Shown: positions 20,036-28,637, numbered from the stretch's first letter. The stretch is 64,000 nucleotides of DNA from an uncultured Altererythrobacter sp. (GCA_913056125.1 CAJXNC010000002.1:62001-126000), one strand, 5' to 3'. Numbers and translations are program-made. Notes: generated by a model from the letters alone, not told the origin.

Positions 20036-20098
20036 GACAAGCAAACTTGTCTCAATACCAAGCGGGCTTGTCAACGGCAAATGCAAAGCCAGCTTGTC
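20036..20098. promoter_or_regulatory. Three operator-like palindromes (xxCAAG/xxAAAG-N4-CTTGTC) upstream of membrane/XRE pair
   Basis: Site 1 is the perfect palindrome GACAAG-CAAA-CTTGTC at 20036-20051. Site 2 is ACCAAG-CGGG-CTTGTC at 20057-20072. Site 3 is GCAAAG-CCAG-CTTGTC at 20083-20098. The right half CTTGTC is identical in all three, and centre spacing is 21 and 26 bp. On the minus strand a consensus -35 hexamer TTGACA (20074-20069) lies over site 2, and the -10 position 17 bp on falls in site 1. The layout is that of an autoregulated promoter for the 20009-19360 operon. Confidence 0.75.
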
Positions 20099-20119
20099 AC
20101 CACGCTCGCTGGTGGTCCG

Positions 20120-20356
20120 TCAGTCGAGCCCTTCGCCGCTTTCGCCCTGATCGGCATCGCCAAGATCCTTGCGGCGCTGCACTTCCTCGACGCTGTCGGC
20201 CTTTGCCGGATCGAAAATGGTCATGAAGGCGAGGCCAAGCCCCATCATGATTCCGCCCGCCATTCCCTTGCGCCTGTTCTTGCGTCCGCGGCGCAGCATG
20301 CCGGGCAGCAAGGCCATCAGGCCGAGGAAGGCGATAATGGCCACGATCCACTCCAT
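20120..20356 (-). CDS. Small membrane protein of unknown function
   Basis: The 78-residue protein begins MEWIVAIIAFLGLMALLPGM, a single N-terminal helix, followed by the very basic RRGRKNRRKG. A second short hydrophobic segment (GGIMMGLGLAFMTIFDP) and an acidic tail (EEVQRRKDLGDADQGE) complete it. Positive charges after helix 1 suggest both ends face defined sides of the inner membrane. No family is recognised. It ends just before the operator region and reads in the same direction as the membrane/XRE pair. Confidence 0.6.
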   Translation of the reverse strand: MEWIVAIIAFLGLMALLPGMLRRGRKNRRKGMAGGIMMGLGLAFMTIFDPAKADSVEEVQRRKDLGDADQGESGEGLD

Positions 20357-20432
20357 CGCACCGATGTGGGAGCCGTTTGGGTCATTCCAAGCTTTCCCTT
20401 CGACGTGCTAGGGCCGTGCCCGAGGGGATTTC

Positions 20433-21803
20433 ATGGACACGAGCACCGACCAGGGCGGCTACGAGGCCGCGACCTATCGCAAGATCGCGCTGAAGCTGCT
20501 GCCGATCCTGTTCGCAGGCTATTTCCTCGCCATTCTCGACCGCGTGAATGTCGGCTTCGCCAAGCTGCAGATGGCCAGCGATTTGGCGCTGTCCGATGCG
20601 GTTTACGGCTTCGGCGCGGGTGTGTTCTTCTTCGGCTATTTCCTGTTCGAACTGCCCAGCAACCTGATCCTGCGCAAGGTCGGCGCACGGCGCTGGATCG
20701 CGCGGATCATGGTGACCTGGGGACTGCTGTCGATCTGCTTCATGTTCACCGGATCGCTGCATTGGGGGCCGGTCTCCGCCGCGTTTGGCGTCAGCGATGC
20801 CGAGTTCACCTTCTACGCCCTGCGCTTCATCCTCGGCGTGGCGGAGGCGGGCTTCTTTCCCGGCGTGATCCTGTACCTGACCTACTGGTTCCCGTCCGCG
20901 CGCCGGGCACATGTGGTGGCGCTGTTCCTGATCGCCATCCCGCTGGCGAGCGCGATCGGCTCGCCCATTTCAGGGCTGATCCTGCAATTCATGGATGGCT
21001 TGCAGGACATGCGCGGCTGGCAATGGCTGTTCCTGGTGGAGGGCATTCCGGCGGTGCTGCTCGGGCTGGTGATCCTCAAAGTGCTGCCCAATGGTCCGCG
21101 CGACGCGAAATGGCTGGACGATCGGGAGCGCGAACTGGTCGAAATGCGGCTGGCCGAAGATGAAGCGCGCAAACAGGCGGTTGGCCAGAAGAGCCATTTC
21201 GCTGCCATCTTCACCGATTGGCGTATCTGGGCGCTCGCGCTGGCCGATTTCAGCCGCGGCATCATAAACAATGCGCTCAATTTCTGGATGCCGACCCTGG
21301 TGCAGGAGATCGGCATCGACCGCGCCGATTTCCTGCAAGTGGGCATGGTGACGGCCATCCCGTGGAGCATTGCCGCCATCGGCATGGTGCTGGTGGCGCG
21401 CAATTCGGACCGCACGGGCGAGCGGCGCTGGCACGCCACGCTGGCCTTGGTCCTGTCCATGTTCGGCCTGCTTCTGCTCGCTTTCGGCTCGGGATCGGCG
21501 GTCGTCTCGATTCTTGCCCTGACCATGGTGGCGACGGGCGCCATGGCCTGGCTGGCCGTGTTCTGGACCATCCCCACCGCCTTCCTCTCGGGCGTGGCTG
21601 CGGCAGGCGGGATCGCCTGGATCAACGCGCTGTCGCAGCTGGGCGGTTTTGTCGGGCCGGACATGCTCGGCCGCATCCGCGAGGCCAATAATGGCGATGG
21701 CTCGCTGGCCTTCCTGGCCATGGCGGGCTTCGCCGTAATCGGTGCGGTGCTGACTTTCTTGCTGGCAAAACAGGCGCAAACGGCTAAAGCGCCGGCGGGA
21801 TGA
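20433..21803 (+). CDS. MFS transporter, anion:cation symporter (ACS) type
   Basis: The 456-residue protein has 12 predicted helices. The N-terminal LPILFAGYFLAILDRVNVGFAK is the ACS family signature (Asp-Arg-x-Asn-Val-Gly), and loop 2-3 has LRKVGARRW. ELPSNLIL and the AEAGFFPGVILYLTYWFP segment match ACS transporters for carboxylates such as tartrate, phthalate or hexuronates. The substrate is not predictable. Its stop overlaps the start of the DUF2946-like gene (ATGA), making an operon with the TonB receptor likely. Confidence 0.9.
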   Translation: MDTSTDQGGYEAATYRKIALKLLPILFAGYFLAILDRVNVGFAKLQMASDLALSDAVYGFGAGVFFFGYFLFELPSNLILRKVGARRWIARIMVTWGLLSICFMFTGSLHWGPVSAAFGVSDAEFTFYALRFILGVAEAGFFPGVILYLTYWFPSARRAHVVALFLIAIPLASAIGSPISGLILQFMDGLQDMRGWQWLFLVEGIPAVLLGLVILKVLPNGPRDAKWLDDRERELVEMRLAEDEARKQAVGQKSHFAAIFTDWRIWALALADFSRGIINNALNFWMPTLVQEIGIDRADFLQVGMVTAIPWSIAAIGMVLVARNSDRTGERRWHATLALVLSMFGLLLLAFGSGSAVVSILALTMVATGAMAWLAVFWTIPTAFLSGVAAAGGIAWINALSQLGGFVGPDMLGRIREANNGDGSLAFLAMAGFAVIGAVLTFLLAKQAQTAKAPAG

Positions 21804-22213
21804 TGCGTGAAACTGCCATGCGACGGCATGCCGTCTGGATGTTGCTGATTGCAGCGGCACTCATGATGCGCGCGCTCGTGCCGCAGGGCTGGATGCCCGA
21901 CAGCGATGGCGAGGGCGTCTTCGCGGTAAGGCCTTGCTCCTCTGCATGGGCGCTTCCTGAAGAGCCGATGCAGATGTCCGCTCATGCCGGCCATGAAGAG
22001 ATGGGCGGTGCGGGCGACCACTCCGAGCATCTTGCCGCCGACCCTTGCGCCTTTGCCGGTTTCGGCATGCCCGGCCTGGCGGGCGATGACTTCGCAGTCC
22101 TGACCGCGCCGCTCCTGGCGCCGCAGCCATTCGACCGCACGCGCAGCGATGCGATCGTTGTCGCCCAGCGAAGGACGCTCCCACCTGCAAGGGCGCCGCC
22201 ACTGCCTGCCTGA
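21800..22213 (+). CDS. DUF2946-like small secreted/membrane protein
   Basis: The 137-residue protein starts inside the MFS stop. An N-terminal hydrophobic helix is followed by MMRALVPQGWMPD, then Met/His-rich stretches (MQMSAHAGHEEMGG, DHSEHLAADPCAF). RALVPxGxMPD and the late CAF motif are typical of DUF2946 proteins, which accompany copper-type TonB receptors. The Met/His content suggests metal contact. The final third is proline-rich. Assignment rests on motif similarity and on the downstream copper-type receptor. Confidence 0.65.
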   Translation: MMRETAMRRHAVWMLLIAAALMMRALVPQGWMPDSDGEGVFAVRPCSSAWALPEEPMQMSAHAGHEEMGGAGDHSEHLAADPCAFAGFGMPGLAGDDFAVLTAPLLAPQPFDRTRSDAIVVAQRRTLPPARAPPLPA

Positions 22214-22265
22214 TCGAACTGCCGGCTCGTTACCGGCGCGATTCAATCCAGACAGGAATTTCCAA

Positions 22266-24362
22266 ATGCACAAGATTATTGCGTGCAGCGCATTCGCGCT
22301 TGCCGTTTCGCTTTCCCACTCCGCCATGGCCCAAGATGCCGCGGAAGATGACATCCTTACCGACGTGATCCTTGTCACGGCGGGCAGTACCCATGCAGAC
22401 GAAGATACCGATTCCATCGAGCAGCCGCGCCATATCGCGCTGCCTTCCGATGCTTCCACTATTGCTGCCCGTGCGCCGGGTGCCGGTCAGATCGGCAATG
22501 GCCCGCTGTCCGGCCAGCTTTCCTATCGCGGCCTGTTTGGCGAGCGCGTCCTCGGTCGGGTCAATGGCCAGCGTTTTGCCAGCGGCGGCCCCAACGCGAT
22601 GGACCCGCCGCTCCACTATGCGCCTTCCATCCTGCTCGACAGGATCGAGATCGCCCGCGGCGTCGCACCGGTTTCCGAAGGTCCGAGTCTTGCCGGTGCG
22701 GTCAATGCCGAACTGCAGCAGATCGATTTTGCAGCAGGTGACGGCATTACCGCGCAGGGCAGTTTCGGCGCCCAATATCGCAGTGTAGACAACAGCTACG
22801 CCATTGGCGGAACGCTCGGTGTGGCCACCAGCAACTGGCGCCTCGGCATCATCGGATCGCGCGAGGAAGGCGACGATTACGAATTCGACGGCGGCACGGC
22901 CGGCGGCACCAGCTTCGAGCGTAACCTCTATGGCGCACATGCCGGTGTAAAGCTGGGCGAGGGCGAAGTCTGGGCCGAATATCGGCGCAGCGAGACCGAT
23001 CCTTCGGGCAACCCGCCTTTCCCGATGGACATCATCTACTTCAACACTGACTTCCTGCAGGGCGGTTATCGCGGCGAAGTGGGCGAGGATATCGCGCTCG
23101 ACCTGCGGGTCGGCCATGTCGCGGTCAAGCACCTGATGGACAACCAGACCATTCGCAGCCCGGCCGCGCCCAATCCGCGTGCGACCTTTGCCGATGCCGA
23201 CACCACGACGGCGGAAGGCAGTTTGCGTTTCGGCAGTCTGACCAGGAACGTCACTATGGGTGCAGACTACCAGCAGGTGGACAAATATGTTCGCATCACC
23301 AACCCGCTGAACGCCAACTTCTTCCTCGAGGCGCAGCCGGACCTGCAGGAAGAGCGCTTTGGCGGTTTCGTGCAGATGCGCGACTCTGCGGGTGCTGCCG
23401 AGTTCGAGATCGGCGCGCGTATCGACCGCACGACGCAGGATGCCGGGATTCCTGCGCTTGGCAGTGCCGTGCCGATGGGCCCGGTTATGCTTGCCAATGC
23501 CTTTGCCGCTTCGCCGCGCGAGGCATCGGATACGACAGTGGACGTGGTGCTTCGTGCATGGCTCCCCGGTGACGTGGTGACGCCGCGCTTCACCCTGGCG
23601 CGAAAGAACCGTACGCCCAGCATGCTGGAACGGTTCGGCTGGCTGCCGACCGAGGCCAGCTTCGGCCTGGCCGATGGCAATATCTATGTCGGCAATCAGG
23701 CGCTCGAGCCGGAAACCGCATGGATCATGGAAGCAGGTGTCGATGTCGATACGGGATCTTTCAGCATTCGACCGACGCTGTTCTACCGCCGGGTGAACGA
23801 CTACATCCAGGGCACGCCTTTCGACGATACGGTGGGGGTGATCGACAGCCCGGTCGAGATGATAGCAAACATGAATGGCGATCCCACGCCGCTCATGTTC
23901 CGCAATGTCGATGCCGAGCTGTACGGCCTGGATCTCGATTTCAACGCGATGATCGGCGAGCATCTGGTGCTCGACGGCACGGCCAGCTTCGTGCGGGCCA
24001 AGCGCCGCGACATCGACGACAATCTGTACCGTGTCCCACCGGCCAGCGCACGGTTGGCAGCTTTCTGGCAGCAGGATGACTGGGCCGTGGGCGCGGAAGT
24101 CAACGCGGCAGCGGATCAGAACAAGATCTCGGCCACCAATGGCGAGACTGCGAGCGACGGCTATGCCGTGGTCGGCCTGTTCGCCCATTACCAGCTGACT
24201 TCGGAGATCGCGCTCGATGCGGGTGTCGAGAACCTGTTCGATGCCTATTACCAGCCCCATCTGGCCGGCGTGAATCGCGTCGGCGATTCAGACGTGGCCC
24301 TGGGCGAAAAGATGCCCGGGACCGGGCGCGGGGTCTGGATACGCTCCAGCGTTCGCTTCTGA
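22266..24362 (+). CDS. TonB-dependent outer-membrane receptor, copper (OprC/NosA)-like
   Basis: The ATG at 22266 with AGGAA upstream starts a signal peptide (MHKIIACSAFALAVSLSHS, cleavage near AMAQ), giving 698 residues; the frame is open further up but without a signal sequence. The plug domain includes RVNGQRFASGGPNAMDPPLH, similar to the RMDPPTAY segment of OprC, and RIEIARGVAPVSEGPS. A 22-strand barrel ends in VWIRSSVRF with terminal Phe. TonB-dependent import across the outer membrane is the expected role, with copper the likeliest cargo given the upstream DUF2946-like gene. The Cys of the OprC site is absent here. Confidence 0.85.
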   Translation: MHKIIACSAFALAVSLSHSAMAQDAAEDDILTDVILVTAGSTHADEDTDSIEQPRHIALPSDASTIAARAPGAGQIGNGPLSGQLSYRGLFGERVLGRVNGQRFASGGPNAMDPPLHYAPSILLDRIEIARGVAPVSEGPSLAGAVNAELQQIDFAAGDGITAQGSFGAQYRSVDNSYAIGGTLGVATSNWRLGIIGSREEGDDYEFDGGTAGGTSFERNLYGAHAGVKLGEGEVWAEYRRSETDPSGNPPFPMDIIYFNTDFLQGGYRGEVGEDIALDLRVGHVAVKHLMDNQTIRSPAAPNPRATFADADTTTAEGSLRFGSLTRNVTMGADYQQVDKYVRITNPLNANFFLEAQPDLQEERFGGFVQMRDSAGAAEFEIGARIDRTTQDAGIPALGSAVPMGPVMLANAFAASPREASDTTVDVVLRAWLPGDVVTPRFTLARKNRTPSMLERFGWLPTEASFGLADGNIYVGNQALEPETAWIMEAGVDVDTGSFSIRPTLFYRRVNDYIQGTPFDDTVGVIDSPVEMIANMNGDPTPLMFRNVDAELYGLDLDFNAMIGEHLVLDGTASFVRAKRRDIDDNLYRVPPASARLAAFWQQDDWAVGAEVNAAADQNKISATNGETASDGYAVVGLFAHYQLTSEIALDAGVENLFDAYYQPHLAGVNRVGDSDVALGEKMPGTGRGVWIRSSVRF

Positions 24363-24374
24363 GGCAATGAATTG

Positions 24375-24403
24375 CCGGGCGCCGTCATCGATATGGCGCC
24401 CGG
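24375..24403. terminator. Bidirectional terminator-like hairpin
   Basis: CCGGGCGCC (24375-24383) and GGCGCCCGG (24395-24403) form a perfect 9-bp GC-rich stem with an 11-base loop. It sits between the convergent TonB receptor and signal-peptidase-like genes and is followed on the plus strand by TCTATTC. The T-run is weak, but its placement supports termination from both sides. Confidence 0.7.
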
Positions 24404-24411
24404 TCTATTCG

Positions 24412-25008
24412 CTAAGGCAGCAGTTCGATCTTCCGGGTGATCTGGGAAGAAGAAACGAGTCCGAGGCCCGCGCCGGTTGCGCTGCTGGCCATGCGGCTGT
24501 CGACCGCGTCGTCGCGATTGTCGCCGAGCAGAAAGAAATGGTCTGCCGGGACAGTGATTTCGACGATATTGTCGAGATATTCCAAACCCTCGTCGAGTAT
24601 CAGGTGCGGCTGGGTTTCGCCGGGGAATTGTTCCCTGAAGGACCGGTATTGGCGAGGCCCGAAATCGGTCTGCAGGAGTACGCTCCCCACTGGTTCCTGA
24701 GCGATGGCCTCGCCATTGAGGATGACCAGACCGTCCTTCAGGGCAATGCTGTCACCGGGCAGAGCCGCAACGCGCATGAGGTAATTCACCTGCCGGTATT
24801 CGGCGACCACCACATCACCGCGCCCCAATTCGGCTGGATCGACCGAAAATCCGATCAACGTGTCGCCGGGGGCGATATTGGGCTGCATCGAATGCGACAT
24901 CGCCTCGAAGCTCTCGAACGGCATCGCCTCGCGCGCCGGAAAAGGATTGCAGGCGCCGAGCTGCAGGCAGGCAAGAGCGGCCGCAATGCGGGCTGTTCGC
25001 GGGGTCAC
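24412..25008 (-). CDS. Signal peptidase I-like (S26) lipoprotein lacking the catalytic lysine
   Basis: The 198-residue protein has S26 boxes: SHSMQPN with the nucleophile Ser40, GRGDVVVAEY (62-71), RVAALPGD (79-86) and LLGDNRDDAVDSR (160-172). In LepB/SipS the Lys general base precedes the Arg of the PGD box (KR). Here the residue is Met78 (YLMRVAALPGD), and I checked the codon (ATG). Instead of a transmembrane anchor there is a type II signal peptide with LQLGAC (Cys20), predicting a lipoprotein. It may be inactive or use another base. It is the last gene of a five-gene minus-strand run, 4 bp after the CE15 gene. Confidence 0.85.
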   Translation of the reverse strand: MTPRTARIAAALACLQLGACNPFPAREAMPFESFEAMSHSMQPNIAPGDTLIGFSVDPAELGRGDVVVAEYRQVNYLMRVAALPGDSIALKDGLVILNGEAIAQEPVGSVLLQTDFGPRQYRSFREQFPGETQPHLILDEGLEYLDNIVEITVPADHFFLLGDNRDDAVDSRMASSATGAGLGLVSSSQITRKIELLP

Positions 25009-25012
25009 GCGT

Positions 25013-26347
25013 TCAATCCTCGAAATAGCGCTCGGCGTGCCGGTAGAATTCGTCGAAGGCTGGCCAGGCTACATGGCCTTCGCCATGCTGGTACCAGCCG
25101 AGGGGATACCAGGCCTGTTCGGTGCTTTCGGAAACCGGCATCCCGCTCCGAGGTATCGGTGTCCCGAAGAGGTCCCAGGCTGGCTGCGCTGCGGCATATG
25201 CCGTCCACATGCCTGCCGGATCGACCCAGCTATCGCCCTTGTCTGCCCGACCGCTGGTGATGAAGAGGGGGCGCGGTGCGCGCAGCGCAATCAGCGAATG
25301 CGCATCGATCGGCAGATCGTGAACGCTGCGTTCCTCGGTCGAAAAATACATCGCTTGCGGTGTCAGCCAGTAGAACTCACCCGAGCCGGTAAGGTTCTCC
25401 CACCTTTCCCCGAAATCGCGGCGCATCAGCTTGGCGCCGCCTGCGCCCGAGCTGGATACCTGGGCATCGTGGAAAGCATGGTCGAAAGCAGCGGCCACCA
25501 GCACGCCCTTGCCGAAGCGCGAGTGCCCGGTGAGCGAGATGCGCTCGCCATTGATGCGCGTATCGCTGGCCAATTCCTCGCGCAATTGGCTGGCGCCCCA
25601 GGCCCATGCGCGTAGTGCGCCCCAATCGTGGCGCTCGCGCGGCCAGCGTGCGAGGCCGATCACGCCCTCTTCCATCTGCGCTGCATTGTCCGCCTGCAAC
25701 ATTTGCGGGCGGTAATCGACATAGGCCCAACCGTTATCGAGAGCCATGCGGATCGCATCGGGCGGCTGCGGTCCGTCGCCGCCGCCAAGCGCTGCCAGGT
25801 TGAAGTTTTCGGGCCAGACATAGGTGTAGCTGACAAAGGCGGGGAGATTTTCCCGGCTCTTGGGGAAGTAGATCGTGGCATCGACGACTGGGCCCGAGCG
25901 GCCATCTGGTGCGATGACGCGGCCCTTCCAATCCTCGACAAATGCGTCTTCGGCATAGTCGAGCATATCTGCCCGGACGACGGGAACCTTGTTCCACTCG
26001 ATGCGGAAGTCTTCGACCACTTCGGGGATGCGGCCGACCCAATTGTCCTCAACCAGCCGCGCCAGATCTTCGCGGCGCGCGGGCCAAGCAGCAGGAGTGC
26101 GTTGGGCTTCGCTCTCGAACAGGGGCGGGAGTGTGTAGCTGCCCACCAGCGCCTCCACTGTATTGGCGGCATTGGGCGCATCGGGATCATTGCCATTGGC
26201 GCCGGGGCGCAGCTCACCGAAGCCGAAGCGCGCACGTTCCGCTGCATGCACATCCTCGTTCGAGGACTGCGCCAAGGCGGGCAGCGTCAATGCGCCGAGC
26301 AGCAGGGCAGCAATCAGCTTCAAGCCTCTTCGGGCTGGTCGATCCAT
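25013..26347 (-). CDS. Carbohydrate esterase family 15-like (glucuronoyl esterase) exported hydrolase
   Basis: The ATG at 26347 with GGGGGAG upstream gives 444 residues with a Sec signal peptide (LKLIAALLLGALTLPALAQ). It is an alpha/beta hydrolase with the CE15 nucleophile elbow GHSRFGKGV (Ser276), SSSGAGGAKL (298-307), the SGRADKGDSWVDP region (365-377) and the late HGEGHVAWPAF with candidate catalytic His425. CE15 enzymes cleave the ester between lignin alcohols and 4-O-methyl-glucuronic acid of xylan. No other xylan genes are near, so its true substrate is open. It overlaps the DUF2459 gene by 28 bp. Confidence 0.82.
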   Translation of the reverse strand: MDRPARRGLKLIAALLLGALTLPALAQSSNEDVHAAERARFGFGELRPGANGNDPDAPNAANTVEALVGSYTLPPLFESEAQRTPAAWPARREDLARLVEDNWVGRIPEVVEDFRIEWNKVPVVRADMLDYAEDAFVEDWKGRVIAPDGRSGPVVDATIYFPKSRENLPAFVSYTYVWPENFNLAALGGGDGPQPPDAIRMALDNGWAYVDYRPQMLQADNAAQMEEGVIGLARWPRERHDWGALRAWAWGASQLREELASDTRINGERISLTGHSRFGKGVLVAAAFDHAFHDAQVSSSGAGGAKLMRRDFGERWENLTGSGEFYWLTPQAMYFSTEERSVHDLPIDAHSLIALRAPRPLFITSGRADKGDSWVDPAGMWTAYAAAQPAWDLFGTPIPRSGMPVSESTEQAWYPLGWYQHGEGHVAWPAFDEFYRHAERYFED

Positions 26348-27015
26348 TTCATCACTCCCCCGGCGAACGGCGTCCACCATCCCATTTGCACGCCGCCTTT
26401 GGCCAGCATGTTGCCGACCCAGCTATTGCAGGTTTCCGCCAGCGTATAGTGTCCGCGTGCATCGTAATAGGCGTCTTCGGGATTGACCCCGGTCAGGCGT
26501 TCGCGGATTCCGTCCGGGGCGGGCGGGGCGAGGCTGTCTTCGATCGCCGTCACCATGCGAGCATAGTCTTCCTCCGTCAGTACGAGGGGACGATGATCGG
26601 GTCCGGGGGCAGGGCGGACATAATGACTCACCCGCATGACCGGCTCTCCGCCGAACACGGCAATGCGCGTGGCGGTGGCGGCAGTCAGGTCTCCCCAAGT
26701 CGGCACGTTCATGAAGATTTCGCGCTCGCCCCAGCCAACCGAGATATGCGTAGGAAAATAGCCGTCTGCGCGCGGCTGGCCGGCGGAGGGAAAAACCTCG
26801 CGCCAGTCCTTTACGCTGGTGACCACCGGCATGATTATGCCCGTATGCGTGCCATTGCTTTCGACCATGATGGTCACGCCTTCCGAAGCGGGCGTGTCGG
26901 GACCGTTGCGCGGGATCGAGCTGCCGATCCAGCCGAGGAGCGGGAACAGCAGCACGGCCAGGACCACGCCGAGCAGGATCGCACGGATCAGCCGCCCGAT
27001 CGTGCCCAAAGTCAT
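26320..27015 (-). CDS. DUF2459 / TIGR02117 family protein
   Basis: The 231-residue protein has an N-terminal helix (RAILLGVVLAVLLFPLLGWI) and then the family core: HTGIIMPV, HISVGWGEREIFMNVPTW and CNSWVGNMLAKGGV, with conserved His, Cys and Asn. TIGR02117 proteins are of unknown function, some noted near urease genes. The His/Cys arrangement resembles NlpC/P60-like folds, which is inference. Its start overlaps the prmA stop (ATGA), and its end overlaps the CE15 start. Confidence 0.85.
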   Translation of the reverse strand: MTLGTIGRLIRAILLGVVLAVLLFPLLGWIGSSIPRNGPDTPASEGVTIMVESNGTHTGIIMPVVTSVKDWREVFPSAGQPRADGYFPTHISVGWGEREIFMNVPTWGDLTAATATRIAVFGGEPVMRVSHYVRPAPGPDHRPLVLTEEDYARMVTAIEDSLAPPAPDGIRERLTGVNPEDAYYDARGHYTLAETCNSWVGNMLAKGGVQMGWWTPFAGGVMKWIDQPEEA

Positions 27016-27917
27016 CCCTGGAACCTGTGCCTGAGCCAGAGGATCGACCAGTCTCCATTGACGATGCGTGCCTGCAGGCGGAAGCCAGCCTTGAGATAGG
27101 CCGCGCGCACGCCTGCCTCCTGCATCTGCAACAGTCCGGCAAGCAGGATATGCCCGCGCGATGCGACAGAGGCGGCGAATTCGGGTGCCAGCGCAATGAG
27201 CGGGCCGGCCAAGATATTGGCGATGAGCAGGTCGTAAGGTCCACGCTCGACGAGGAAGTCGTCATGCATTCCGTCCGCGATCACCATCGCCAGCTGGCCT
27301 GGGTCGACACCCATCGGGATGCTGTTGAGTTCCGCGTTCACGTTCACGGCTGGCAGGCAGAGCGGGTCGATATCCGATGCGGTTGCCAGCGCATGCGGCC
27401 AGAGCTCGAGCGCGGCAAATGCCAGCAGGCCGGTGCCCGTGCCGATATCGGCGACATTGCGCGCCACCACGCCGCGGCGTTTCATGTAATCTAGCATTTC
27501 GAGGCAGCCGGCCGTGGTCTCGTGCTGGCCGGTACCGAAGGCCTGCGCGGCGGGGATGCAGAAGCTCACCGAGGCATTGTCATTGGCCGATCCGTAATCG
27601 GGCGTATGAACATAGAAACGGCCCGCGCGGATCGGTTCGATCCCCTTCTGGCTTTCGACGACCCAGTCGGTGTCGGGCAGTTCCTCGCTCTTCAGCCGCG
27701 GGATGCGACCGGTGAACAGTAAACGCACGGCCTTGCGCTCTTCTTCGGTCGGCTTGCCTTCGAGATAAGCATCGAGCTGCCAGAGATCGGGCGTTTCGGG
27801 CGAGGTTTCGAAGCCGGTCAGGACGATATTTTCGTCCCAGCCAACCGTGGTCTCGCGCTTCTCCAGCGCGGCCTCGATCTCGTCTTTGCTGCCCTTGGCG
27901 GAGAGTTTCCAGCTCAT
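27012..27917 (-). CDS. prmA: Ribosomal protein L11 methyltransferase PrmA
   Basis: The 301-residue protein has PrmA features: an N-terminal substrate-binding region, then FGTGQHETTAGCLEML, the SAM-binding VADIGTGTGLLAFAALEL and the NPPF-like motif as LLIANILAGPLIAL. It trimethylates L11 on the ribosome in the cytosol. The ATG is preceded by AGGAT. It shares an operon with an SDR upstream and the DUF2459/CE15/peptidase-like genes downstream. Confidence 0.95.
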   Translation of the reverse strand: MSWKLSAKGSKDEIEAALEKRETTVGWDENIVLTGFETSPETPDLWQLDAYLEGKPTEEERKAVRLLFTGRIPRLKSEELPDTDWVVESQKGIEPIRAGRFYVHTPDYGSANDNASVSFCIPAAQAFGTGQHETTAGCLEMLDYMKRRGVVARNVADIGTGTGLLAFAALELWPHALATASDIDPLCLPAVNVNAELNSIPMGVDPGQLAMVIADGMHDDFLVERGPYDLLIANILAGPLIALAPEFAASVASRGHILLAGLLQMQEAGVRAAYLKAGFRLQARIVNGDWSILWLRHRFQG

Positions 27918-27926
27918 TGTGAAATC

Positions 27927-28637
27927 CTAGCGGACATAGCTTGCCCCATTGGCGTCGATCACCGCGCCGGTCATGCTTTCGGGCGCATAGAGCGCGCAGA
28001 AGGTCGCTACGCGGGCGATCTCCTCTGGCGTGGCGACGCGGCCAAGCGGGATATCGGCCAGCAAACCGTCGCCGCCCCGGCTTTCGAGATAGTCCCCGGC
28101 CATCGCCGTATCGGTAAAGCCCGGAGAGATGGCGAAGCTGAGGATTCCTTCCTTGGCATAGGCGCGGGCAATGGTCTTGTGCAGCGCCAGCATGCCGCCC
28201 TTGCTCGCCGCGTAATGCCAGTGGTCGGGCGAGTCTCCGCGGTGGCCGGCGCGGCTGGCAATATGGACGATCCTTCCCGGCCTGCCGCTTGCGCGCCAGT
28301 TGCGTACGGCAAAGCGCGATAGCTGTGCGGCCGCAGTCAGGTTGATGCGCAAGGTATCTTCCCAGGCATCGAGCCATTCAATGTCCGAGACGCCGATCGG
28401 GTTGGGCACGAACAATCCGGCATTGTTGATGAGCACGTCCACCTTGCCGCCGAAACGGTCGAGCGCCTGCTGCCACAACATTTGTGGAGCGATGGGCTGG
28501 GTGAAATCGGCTTCGATCGTGCTTGCATCCACCGCCGTGGTGGCATGGCCGAGCACAGTTGCACCGCTATCGCGCAGCATCTTCACCGTGGCTGCGCCGA
28601 TCCCCCGGCTGCTTCCTGTGACAAGGACGTTAGGCAT
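27927..28637 (-). CDS. SDR-family oxidoreductase
   Basis: The 236-residue classical SDR starts MPNVLVTGSSRGIGAA (TGxxxGIG cofactor motif) with NNAG (in INNAGLFVPN), the catalytic Ser/Tyr-x-x-x-Lys (HIASRAG and WHYAASKGGM) and a C-terminal motif near ANGASYVR. The Tyr-Ala-Ala-Ser-Lys order is intact. The substrate is unknown; similar proteins are called 3-oxoacyl-ACP reductases or generic NAD(P) dehydrogenases. It is the first gene of the minus-strand run and divergent from sdhC. A GCAAGG-CGT-CCTTGC inverted repeat (28710-28724) lies in the 151-bp divergent region. Confidence 0.88.
   Translation of the reverse strand: MPNVLVTGSSRGIGAATVKMLRDSGATVLGHATTAVDASTIEADFTQPIAPQMLWQQALDRFGGKVDVLINNAGLFVPNPIGVSDIEWLDAWEDTLRINLTAAAQLSRFAVRNWRASGRPGRIVHIASRAGHRGDSPDHWHYAASKGGMLALHKTIARAYAKEGILSFAISPGFTDTAMAGDYLESRGGDGLLADIPLGRVATPEEIARVATFCALYAPESMTGAVIDANGASYVR

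Noticed and set aside
22230-24260. 676-codon antisense open frame over the TonB receptor
   Set aside because: The receptor frame has a signal peptide, plug and barrel end; the antisense frame has no motif.
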